DNA of 64,000 nt from contig CP137675.1 in NCBI GenBank assembly GCA_037976565.1, positions 23,950,629-24,014,628 of the forward strand, written 5' to 3'. Every line of letters begins with the position of its first letter. The stretch's first letter is position 1. Below the pieces are notes generated by a model. That model saw nothing but the letters and a program-made list of their open reading frames with translations, was not told the origin of the DNA and made no database searches. Position numbers and translations under genes: made by a program. This stretch comes from Mesocentrotus franciscanus (taxonomy: Eukaryota; Echinodermata; Echinoidea; Camarodonta; Strongylocentrotidae). Shown in pieces: positions 46,930 through 57,775 of the stretch.

Positions 46930-47475
46930 GCCTTTTTTACATAGGACAAGTTCCCCTTTTCTTTTCTAATAACTGTCCTTTTCCTCTCTTTTCATCTCTG
47001 ATGAGTACCTCTTTTCAGGTGCGAGAATTTCCCCTTTTCACCTCCGTTATTTTAGCCCTTTTTTTACTTTGACTCGTGCCCCTTTTCCTTTTTAATAAGT
47101 GCACTTTTTCCTTCGTAATAAGAACCCCTTCCCTTTCTCTTAAATGCCACTTTTCATGTCTGATAAGTGCCCTTTTCCCTTTTTATATGAGCCCCTCCCC
47201 CTTTTCAAAATGCCCCTTTTCACATCTGATAAATGCCCCTATTAAAATCTGTTAGGTGCCCTTTTCCTTCAACAGATTCCCCATTTCCATTCTCACAAGT
47301 GCCTTTTTTCATTTCTGTTGAGTGTCCCTTTTCAGGTGCAAGAAATGCCATTTTCACCTCTGATAATTGCCCTTTATTACTTTGACACGAGCACCTTTTC
47401 TTTTCTAATAACTGTCCTTTTCCCTTTTGATAAGTGCCTACTTTTCCTTTCTTCATAACATGCACCCCTAATTCA
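46930..47475. repeat. Minisatellite with TGCCCCTTTTCACMTCTGAT-type unit
   Basis: About eighteen diverged copies of a roughly 28-30 bp unit (CCCTTTTC plus CTNATAAGTG). The minus strand gives an open Lys/Gly-rich frame at 47220-47465 that is an artefact of the repeat. Confidence 0.75.
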
Positions 47476-48290
47476 AGGCGACTTAGAGCCCCTTTTTCTA
47501 TTACTTTCCCTAGAATTCGCTCGCTACGCTTGCTCGTATTTATAGATGTTATAATTATGTTACTTATAAAAGAACTTTTCAGTCTTTATTCATTAGATTG
47601 TGCTTAATGCTCATCAGGGTTTGTTTTTTGTCTTCTTTATAAGATGTAATTTTCGCACTGGGACCTCACAAATCTTAATATTCAGACCATCACACCCAAA
47701 TGCAAAGTATGTTGCTTATCTTTACCACGTCAATAAAGAAACAAATATTGATGTTGTCCCTGGTAGTGTAATCACAATCATGACGATGTAGGGGTAAATA
47801 CCAATGCTTTTTGATGTTTCCCTTTGTAGGTGCCCTTTTTCCAGAAAGTGTCCTTTTATTGGTGCCCCTATTTTGGAAGACTCACCGCCACCCCGGCATT
47901 ATGCTACTTGGTGGTAATGTGGATTTTGTTCTGACCCCCATTTTTTTTTTTTTTTTGAACACTTCTCCCTCTCTCTCTCGCTCTCTCTTTCCCCCTCTCC
48001 CTCTCTCTCTCTCTCTCTCTCTTTCTCTTTCTCTCTCTTCCCTATCTTGCTTGATTTTTACACCTCTGTGTTTTTAAGATGTAACATTTAACAGTATTAA
48101 AGAATAAATATTTTATGAAGTATGTAAATATTCACTGTGCCGAGCCCTGTGGAATACCAGTACAGTTATTCTTTTTTTTGTAGTTTAATTATTATTTTGT
48201 TATTATAAATGAATATATGTATACATTTTAACTGAACAAGCTACTCTGGTTAAAGAATTAAAATTAATAAATAACAAATATAATAAATAC

Positions 48291-48464
48291 CATTTTCCCT
48301 CTCTTGTATAGTATTCTTTCCAAGAGGCGTGGCTCGTCCAAGAAGGCATCGGTTTCAAAAGTTGCAGAGGTTGTCCCGACAAAGGCGACGATGACGACGA
48401 AGACAAGTAACATGCAGAAAGATTTCATTTTTGAAATAGTGAACGGGGCGTTCAGCAGATCCAT
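48291..48464 (-). CDS. Signal-peptide first exon of a small secreted protein (unknown)
   Basis: Starts at ATG 48464, or at the second ATG 48428, which directly precedes the signal peptide. That signal is KSFCMLLVFVVIVAFVG followed by TTSA, a good cleavage context. The mature start is TFETDAFLDEPRLLERILYK, then a basic RGK. The donor GTATTT follows at 48290 and is shared by the paralogue at 14731. An acidic stretch followed by a basic site after a signal peptide is typical of neuropeptide or antimicrobial precursors, but the mature peptide would lie in a later exon that I cannot find. The paralogue in the other arm is frameshifted. Confidence 0.5.
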
Positions 48465-48642
48465 GATAAAATGATTATATTCTGAAGCAAAATGAACTGG
48501 ATGTATCGTCGTTTGTGTTTCCTTCAGTGGACTTCAAGGAAAAGAAAAAGCTGCTTGAGAACCTAGTTCCTCTTCAAAATACTACCATCGGCAACAAAAT
48601 GATAACATTTTTATTGGCACAACTGTTCTGAAATATTCAACA

Positions 48643-48837
48643 GTGGAGATGAAAGTGTACAACCACGCGCTGCGGAATTCGGCAAGAAAATGGGATTGTG
48701 AGGTAGGGGATTCACAAATTTATAGCATCGAAGCTGGTAGGCATATATCCATTATCGGGAGAAATCCAATCATAACCACCATATTAATCATGTATGATCG
48801 TGCACTGCATGCATTTCATCGATTAAATCATAAATAA
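48643..48837 (+). other. Open frame of unknown status, paired with 14164-14397
   Basis: Keeps the same frame as its paralogue (MKVYNHALRN..., SIIGRNPIITTILIMYD) and ends in TAA. It lies divergently upstream of the signal-peptide exon. Regulatory conservation is an equally good explanation. Confidence 0.25.
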
Positions 48838-50129
48838 TTAGGTGAGACTCGTTTTAGGGTAAAAATTGTTTCCGTGTATGAATTTTAAATCGCTTCTAAG
48901 AAAAATGATACCTGGGTCATGATTGGTCACAGTGGTCACCGAATTACTATTTTTATTTAAAGAAGGTTTTCTTATCACCATTGTGTTAAAAAACAAAAAC
49001 AAACAAACAAAAGCGCAGAATATCAAACGGTTTTATATCATCCTTCCTTAAAGAAAACCACCAAAGAAATTGTGATTTGTAAAAGAAAGTTTTAAAAAGT
49101 CATCATTGAATTGTAAAACTACAGTCCTTGGAAAATCGTTTATTTTAGGTCAATCTTATGATCCTGTTTGTGTTGTTGTTGTTGCCGCTGTTTATTTGTT
49201 TGTTTTCATTTATGCCAAATCACGTTTGAAAAGTTTCTTGCCGGCTATAAGTATAGTGTAAAGCTTCATATGTTGGTAATTTAGTATTTATGGGGACATT
49301 TCAATTATCTTGATGGCATTTCTATCAGTCTGCTAGGGCCAATTTTAACAGCAAATGTAGAAATCACCAACACAGAAACTGTAAAAATTTATAGGGAAAT
49401 AATATATCAATAATGAGTGTCGTTTGAAAATGGAATTTTACAAATGATTCCCTCCCTCGCCTCGCTTCGCTACACCTCATGATTTTTCCAATTAAAGATT
49501 ATACAACACCTAGTTTTCATTAGCAAAAGATTGCAGTTTTTCGTGAATAGAATAATTTATTCGTTGTCCGTAGTAAATCCTTCCGTCTTTCAGTACGATG
49601 GAATGACACATTGAAACAGTTTGATTGATATGTGTGAAAAATAGAAGAACATCGGATAGGGATAAAGTAGGGATATTTTTGTGTCCTGCATGGGGAGTGT
49701 TTCACAAAGACTAAGATCGACTTTAATTTGGACTTAACTATGGCAGGCCGTTTATGCCACTGTTTGCTCTCACCATTTACTGGCATTGGTCTCTCAAGGG
49801 ACGTACAAATCGTGGTCACAAATCTACAGAATTTAACTTTTTTTGATAGTTCATTATTCAAGGAAAAAATAGTATCTAAAGATCATAATTGAGAGACCAA
49901 TTGTGAGAGCAACCAGTGGCATGAATGGCCTGCCATAGTTAATTCCAACTTAAAGTCGCTCTTAGTCTTTGTGAAACACCCCCTAGTCATTATGCAACTA
50001 CAAGCAAATTAAAATTCCGCTCATTCAATTAGGGGCATGAGTGAAATACAAACTAGCGGTAATATCATAGACTTATGCAAGAACGAAATATACTCCCACT
50101 GGTGTTGATAATATTCTAAGAAGTTGGGA

Positions 50130-50261
50130 TTCAACAAAAATATATTTATTATCATTATTATTATTATCATCATTATCATAATTAATATTATAATTGTCAT
50201 TATCATTATTATCATTAGTATTATTATCATGATTATTATCATCATTATTATTATTATCATG

Positions 50262-50326
<65 letters not shown>

Positions 50327-50341
50327 GAGAAGGAGGAGGAG

Positions 50342-50421
<80 letters not shown>

Positions 50422-50425
50422 TGCA
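50130..50425. repeat. (ATT/ATC)n then (AGT)n microsatellite
   Basis: About 130 bp of ATT/ATC followed by about 150 bp of AGT with a GGA interruption. It marks the outer end of the right duplication arm. Long Leu/Ser/Thr frames are artefacts. Confidence 0.9.
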
Positions 50426-51074
50426 CAATGTTTTTTATCATTAAACTCTCAGATAATGAGATCCCCAAGGAAATCGTCAATAAGTAATAAAGAAACAAAG
50501 AATTTTATTTTAAAGAATTTTGAATTTTAAACAAAAACGAAAAACCTGGACTTCTCTAAAACATGTTTCATACTTGAAACTCGTGTAATAATGGAAAAAA
50601 TATTTAGATAAAAAATTACATATTTCCGGAAAGAACATTTTAAAAAAATATCTAAGAAAAGAGGAATTCGGGAAAAGAACAGCCTTGCATCTACATGTAC
50701 ATGTTTATCAATCTGCTTTTGATCTGATTCTTTACCTATGAATTTTGAGATTTTTCTTCTTTCTTGAATAGGGTCGTCATTTGCGAGTTATTTGAAAAAT
50801 TGATTCAGGACAGAGGGCCAAGATACCTTAATTTCCTATTTAGTTTACTGTCCTCTCGCACACTGATGTGCCACAGAAATATTCTATAGACTCAGTGGTG
50901 TAGCTTGGGAGGGGTGCGAGGGGCTCTTGCCCCTAATCGGATAGAAAATGATAAAAAGAGGAAATAATGGCAAAGGAAGGGGGAGGTGGAAGGCACGTAA
51001 AGAGGATAGGATTATGACCCCACAACATCGCCACTCAATTGCCCACTCAATGGCCTTGCTATCTAGTATTCCAC

Positions 51075-51292
51075 CCACATAGATCGTGTAATTGTTTTTG
51101 TTTACAGACGTGTATCTTGTCAGGATTGTGAATTGATTGTTTAGTTTCTAGTGAAAGTTTAGGTCCAGTTCTGATTACTGCGTATGGGGCCGACTTTGAA
51201 CGTCACCATCCGACAGACGCGACTCAGTTTCGAAACTGGATCCGTAGGCGAAGACAGAGAGCTGACCGCACCACTAGACCAACACGCTTCTC
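51075..51292 (-). mobile_element. SINE with tRNA-like head and the same body as 16772-16945
   Basis: On the minus strand the head has TTGGTCTAGTGGTGCGGTCA (A-box region) and CAGTTTCGAAACTGAG (B-box region). The body CGTCTGTCGGATGGTGACGT follows, ending near ACACGTCTGTAAAC. The body and end match the 16.8-kb SINE; the head does not. Confidence 0.65.
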
Positions 51293-51399
51293 CCTGGAAA
51301 GGGCGTTGCCCCCCTGTCATGATATCACTATGGACCCAAATTACGAAACCTCCCACACCCTCCCCCTCCATGACATTCTACCTTTGATACGACAGTCGT

Positions 51400-52680
51400 A
51401 AATTCATATCAGTGATATATTAGGTGTAGTTTTTTCCTGGAAATATTATGTATGACGTTTATCAATCAATAAATAGCTTGTGAATTCAGATTTAATTCAA
51501 TTGGAGGTCAGATGAGTTTTATTCTTATTTTTATGTAATCTGTTCACCAACTTCCATCCTGTTCAGTCTTTATTTATTTCTTACCTGTAGATCGCTTAAC
51601 TTAATTTATAATGAAGGAAAATTGGTTGGGTATTGAGAATTGGGGGCTAGAGACCCCAGGCCCCTCTATACCCGCTACTGCTGTAAAAGGCGAAGGATTT
51701 CGACCGTACCAGTAGAAGCTCTGCCACAAATTAGTTTTGATTGAAGTGAAATACGGCAATAATTGTAATGAGTATCCGGCTCGTTTCACTTCAATGCACG
51801 CATGATCACCATCCCTCGATAAATTTTCCAAAAATATGGTTCGCTTTTCGAGCAAAGCTCCAGTTCAACGTTTCCAATTAATGATTATGATTAATGATAA
51901 AGTGGCTGAAAAATTATGTAAAAAAAGTATGATTTCAAACTCACTGAAAAGTTTTCATCCAAAATATCCCATTTTACTATTTTAAAATAGTACGCATTTA
52001 TCTTTTTTCCTAATCGTTATTTGCGAATGCACTGGGGAGAAATGCCCAAATTACCCACAAATTTGATTTTGAAATATTTGGCTCTCGAATTTCCGAACAT
52101 GTTTTCTGACAGACTCGAAGTGTTTGATGAATTCGCTATCACTTCTGTGAGTTTGGGCTATTAAACATGTAAGACACGTCTTGTATATATGAACAACAAG
52201 AAATGTTTAAACCCTTCTGAAAACTAAATTTATAATCGCGAAAACACAGGCAAAACAATTGCAAGGTGGTGCCTATTCATTTGACACTTTTTTCATTTAA
52301 TTAGAAATTTCACGAACACATTCAATAGTATTGTTTTATTCAATCAGTCAATTGATAACGATCTCAGTGGAACGATTGGTGATGGATATTTCCATAGGCT
52401 TAAGGATAAACAGTAAATCAAAATGAAGTGGTTTCATTGATCAGGTAGTAATTTCAAGAATTGCAAATGAAGTGACATCCCTGGAATCTGTAATTACTAT
52501 GTCTGCAGTATTTGTATTCATGTTCACGTCCCTACTACTTCCGGCATACCGTTTTATTTTGGTGGGGGTGGTCAGGTCAGAGACTAAAGATATAACAAAG
52601 ATAAGAAGGCCGTTTGCGCTCCTATTTTACCAGCTAACAGCTTAACCCGAGCCCTTACGTTGGTGGGCCGGTTTCATTTC
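51400..52680. other. No gene recognised
   Basis: AT-rich intergenic sequence with no supported exon or element end. An open frame at 51601-51855 (minus) is unlike known families. Confidence 0.45.
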
Positions 52681-52930
52681 ATTTTCCGAAGGTTCGTTAC
52701 TCCTAAGGTTCGTAATTCCGTAGTTTCCTTTCTCCGAAGTTACATAATTCCGGAGGTTCGTATTCCCGAACAGCGTTCATGATTCCGAAAATGACGCAGA
52801 ACCCTGCATCTTTTTTTGGAATTACGAACCTTCGCAAAACGTACACTTTTTTTATTTTCGGAATTATGAACCCCCTTGGTACGGGAAATTTGTTTTGCCG
52901 GAATTACGAACCTTCGGAAAAAAACTGGTG
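52680..52930. repeat. Second cluster of GGTTCGTAATTCCGAA-type motifs
   Basis: Same motif family as 27780-28165 with both orientations present: CGTAATTCCG, TTCATGATTCCGAAAATGA, GGAATTATGAACC. Confidence 0.55.
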
Positions 52931-53169
52931 CCTCCCGATAAGCCAATCCAAACGAATAAGTATCGATCTGATCTTCATTTCTTTCAATGAACATTATACA
53001 TTTACAAAGCTTTTGAATTTTATACAGAAGAAGGATCACCATAAGCAAAGACTTAAATACACGTCCGCTTGATGAAGGCAAAAGATTACGAATTATGAAA
53101 TAGGTAATGGAATAATTCAGGGAATGAAATAGAAAGTTAGCAGTGACGAGAAAGAGGAAAACGAGAGAT

Positions 53170-53174
53170 AGAGT

Positions 53175-53215
<41 letters not shown>

Positions 53216-53300
53216 GGGAGTGAGAGAGAGGGAGTGAGAAAAGGAAAGAGAGATAGGCAGACACACACAGAGACGGAGACACAGAGACAGAGAGGCAGAT
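53170..53300. repeat. (GA)n tract
   Basis: GAGAGA run followed by GACAGA variants. The overlapping minus-strand frame 52740-53282 is low complexity and not a gene. Confidence 0.85.
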
Positions 53301-54134
53301 GTAGAAAGAGGGCTAAAACTAAGTTTTATTCAGATGGCATCATTGGAAAATATGTAGTTGTATGCCCATGTATACTTATGATAATAACAGGGGCTACTAA
53401 TTACTTAGAATAATTAACATAATATTATGTGTGCGACACGAAGGTGTACGGGCACAATTTCAGCTGGAGAATGGACATTTCTTAATTGCCCTAATAGGCC
53501 TATCAAATTTCCATCTTTATTTTTTTAATAATTTTCACGAGCGAGCAAAATAGACAGTCAACTGAGAATTTGAAATATTTTTAGATTGAAAAATGGAATT
53601 CCGCCATTGAAGATAATTATCAAAGAGTTTAACAAAAATATATATATAAAAAATTTCGATTCCCGAATGGAAAATTACCGCTTTTAGAAGATTGAACATT
53701 CCCACATTTCTCTCGGCCTACAGTCCCTGAGCGACCAGGTAGCCACTTCGTATCTTTTTGCTAGATCTGATATTAATGTAAGAGCGATATATATATATAT
53801 TTATATATACTTTTTGAAAAATCGTTTTAGGAAGTATTTTTTTAAAGATCACACTTCTACCATTGATTCGCTATAATTAACGATGGGTCGCATTCTATGA
53901 ATAAATAAACATCATTTAAATCTTCCAACCTCAAAGAAAGTAACCTTTGTCAAATAAGATTGAGATAATTAGTAAAATTTTGTAAGCATCAACTTGAGTT
54001 TATATGCTTTTACACGAGACGATACAGAGCAAAATATACACACATATCTTTGATATTAGTTGATGTGTTTTCTTTTTGGCAAAGCTGTCGTTGGAATTAT
54101 TTCGATATTATGTAGACGATTGGCAGACGACTCA

Positions 54135-54233
54135 TCAATCGGCTTTGGCGCGCTTTTCAGGACCACGTGACGGGAAGATGCCGAGCAGTGCAAGCTGGGT
54201 AATACCGGATACCATCCCCGGGACACTGGGTAT
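54135..54233 (-). CDS. SLC50A1: SWEET exon 6 (last)
   Basis: Acceptor CTTTCACCAG, then IPSVPGMVSGITQLALLGIF and a basic tail ending at TGA (54137-54135). Encodes the seventh helix and C-terminus. Phase 0 entry. Confidence 0.92.
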   Translation of the reverse strand: MPSVPGMVSGITQLALLGIFPSRGPEKRAKAD

Positions 54234-55626
54234 CTGGTGAAAGAAAAAAAAAAGAGATTAATTTAGTCAATACTCTTCTACGAAAGATGTATTATATTAA
54301 AGAGTCAAATAGTGTGACCATACTGCAATCGCATAGATTCAGCAAAATAATTCACTTAAAATTCATATCACGAAAAATACAGTCGGGTAAAACCTAGGAG
54401 AACAATAATGATAATAATGATAATAATGATAATAATGATAATAATGATAATAATAGTGGTTTCTTGTCTGTCAGACTTGATACTTTTGGCATTCCATAAT
54501 TATTGACCCGGCTTTAGCATGGCTGCCATTATGGCGCTCTAGCATTACAATGAACTTTATCCTGCCAGGTACCCATTCACCTTACCTTTGTTGAGTGTGG
54601 CAAATGTCGATTAATGTCTTGTCAAAGGACATTAGTGCCGCGGCGGGACTCGAACCACGGATCATGTGATCCACAGTCCGGTGACGTATCTACTTTACAA
54701 CGACACCTCCACAAAATACCGTTTATGTGAGAGTTACATTAAATATACACGCATTTTCCATCGAACTGTTTAGAATAGATTCCTATTGATAGGAGATGAA
54801 GCTCTTCTTTTATTAATATATTTATTATTCTGAAATTAATATATTCAATATATTTTAATAAAGTTCAAGATTTAGGTTATATTTTCTTTTATTCATATTT
54901 TCACACTATGGACTTATTACTTACTTAACTACAGTAGCAAATATAACATCAACCAACATTGTTTGCTTTTAGAGCTATTGAAAATATAGTAGGAATGAGA
55001 ATGTACGATGGAACCTAAAGAAGAAGTAGCCTTTATTATAGACTCCCAAGAGTAATAATTAACACATGGTTGCATAACTTTTATTTCACATGAAATCAAT
55101 GAACTTGAATCTGTCCAGAATCGAGCCGCTAGATTAATTCTTGGCCTTGGATCTCGGACTTCTCCTTTGATTAATGAACTCCGCTGGTTACCTGTACAAC
55201 AACGCATCATGTTTAAGGTCTGCGTGTATGTCTTCAAAATTCTAAATCTTACGGCACGTGCATGTCTTAATGACACCCTCCAAAATATACACACTAGCTC
55301 GTAACCTTCGCTCAACAACTGACAAATATAAACTAATTATTTCCAAATCCAGACTCTCATTTAGCGAGAACATTTTTTACAGTGGCTGCTTGAAAACACG
55401 GAAAAATTGATATCTAACTTTCTATTAGAGAATTAACCTGTCTTGCCACTTTCAAAAGATCCGTTAAACATACCCTTTTCTCAATAACTTAATGCAAATT
55501 ACCTATTTTTATAAGTCTATGTCTTTCATGTTTCTTCTTCGCATCCTTTATTTTTTTTAAAGAGCTATGGTACTTTTTTATTTCAGCTTTCCTAAATCGA
55601 TATAATTATTATAATTATTTTTGTTA

Positions 55627-55711
<85 letters not shown>

Positions 55712-55722
55712 CATTATTATTC

Positions 55723-55762
<40 letters not shown>

Positions 55763-57743
55763 CATCGTTATTATTATTATTATTACTATTTCAAGAAATG
55801 AAAATAGAATATATTATTTTCACTGGATTGTAATGAAGGTAGGTTTACCTGTACATAAATGTCTTCTATAAGCAAGCCATACAATGTCCAAGCAAGTGAA
55901 GTCAGAAACATGGCGCTCGCCATAAACGCAGAAAACGATTCACTGTTCCGTTTTCTAATGGCGTTCCCCTGCAATTTAGGAATATGAAGCGTGACGACAC
56001 AAATCATTAATAATGAGATTAATATTAACTGAAACAATATTGAGATTTATGTTTAGATGTTTCCTCATTTCGAACCCATGTAGTCTCATTAAAAGAACAT
56101 GCAGGATCAAATTCCAAAGACCTTGTTTAGATCAGTTTTCTAATGGCGTTCTTCTGCAATTTAAGATTGTGCAACATGACGATACAAGTCATTAATAATG
56201 AGATCGATACACTGTATTAACTTAATACCGTGAAACAAACGTGTGTTTCATTCATATGTAATCACATTTCGAAACCATACAATTTTATTTGAAAACCATG
56301 AAAGATCGAATTCGAAAGACCGAGTTTGTTATGGCGGTCTCCTGCAATTTAAGAATCTGAAGCGTGATGATACAAACAAAGCATCGATAATGAGGTTAAT
56401 ATTAACTTAATAGCGTTGAACAAAGTTGTGTGTATTGTGTAATCTTATAAGAAAACCACGCAAGATCAAACATGACCACGTTTTATATGCTATGAACTTA
56501 AGCGGTATTGACAACTTCTCTGTAATCTCAAGGGCCAACTATAAAAGCAAGATCAATTACATCAAATAGAGACAGATTCAGACGGCTGAAGGGCTCACGC
56601 CACCCTGTTACACCCACAAATGTAATAACGCCCACAAATGTAATAACACTTTACCCACAAATGTAATAACACCCACAAATGTAATAACACTTTACCCACA
56701 AATGTAATAATTTCACCCACAAATGTAATTACCACTTTACCCACAAATGTAATAATTTTGGTAAGTGGTTGTTACACCCACAAATGTAATAACGCCCACA
56801 AATGTAACAACGCCCACAAATGTAATAACACTTTACCCACAAATGTAATAATTTTGAATCACCCACAAATGTAATAATGACTTTACCCACAAATGTAATA
56901 AATTTGAAGGGATATTTTGTCGGATTTGTTCAAAACTAAAACCCTGTAATAAAGCATGGGTATAGCGCGCAGTCTTTACTCCAGACCCGGTTATTTCAAA
57001 AATTTAAAAAACAGACCCCATAATCATTTTCCTGTGGAATAACATAACAATCGAGCGTAGTCTTTCCTCCAGACCCGGTCATTTCAAAAATAAAAACAAT
57101 AAAAAACAAAACAAAAATTCAAATCTAAGACCCAACAATCCTCCAAATTAAGACCCGGTAATAAAGTATGGGATTAGAGCGTAGTCTTTACTTCAGACTC
57201 GGTTATTTAAAAAAAAAAAAAATCTTCAAACTAAGACCTCCCCATCTTATTCCTGTGGAATAACATGGGTATAGAGCGTAGTCTTTCCACCAGACCCGGT
57301 TATTTCAAAAGAAAAAGAAATTTAAACAAATCTTCGAAACTAAGTCCCACCATCTTATTCCTCTTTTTCATTTAAAAATAAATTACATTATTACATATGT
57401 GGATACAACACGTCACAAATAAATGATTGGTCGGCGGTCACACGAACTGACAAATCAGTCAAAATGGTCCATATATATAACACACAGAGGAGGGACCGAT
57501 TCGATGGTTCGTTGACCGTCGACGATTTGTTAATATGTAAAAATTCTAACGCCCACAAATATCCTGGAATTCAATGTTCGTAGAAAAAAAAGTAATCGAA
57601 TAAGTGACCTTAAATGTATTTAAATATTGTATATATTATATCATTTTTTTGAAATGACCGGGTCTGGAAGAACAACTATGCTCTAAACCCATGCTTTGTT
57701 ACAGGATCTTAGTTTGGAAGATGGTGGGTCTTAATTTTAAAGT

Positions 57744-57775
<32 letters not shown>

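Larger units (their letters stand above)
29160..50140 (-). repeat. Right arm of the old inverted segmental duplication
   Basis: Inverted partner of 12800-27610. The arm is longer because it carries the 8.5-kb young palindrome at 35117-43611 and other insertions. With the palindrome removed, the sums of paired coordinates become roughly constant, which supports a single ancestral inverted duplication. Confidence 0.8.

Noticed and set aside
47220..47465. Lys/Gly-rich 81-codon frame
   Set aside because: Antisense translation of the CCCCTTTTC minisatellite.
50021..50498. Long Leu or Thr frames
   Set aside because: Microsatellite translation; only their ends overlap old duplication sequence.
56607..56910. 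CRISPR-like array of CCCACAAATGTAATAAC repeats
   Set aside because: Repeats are 17-18 bp with short, non-unique spacers and are mirrored at 58085-58289. This is an animal foldback element; no cas-like gene exists.
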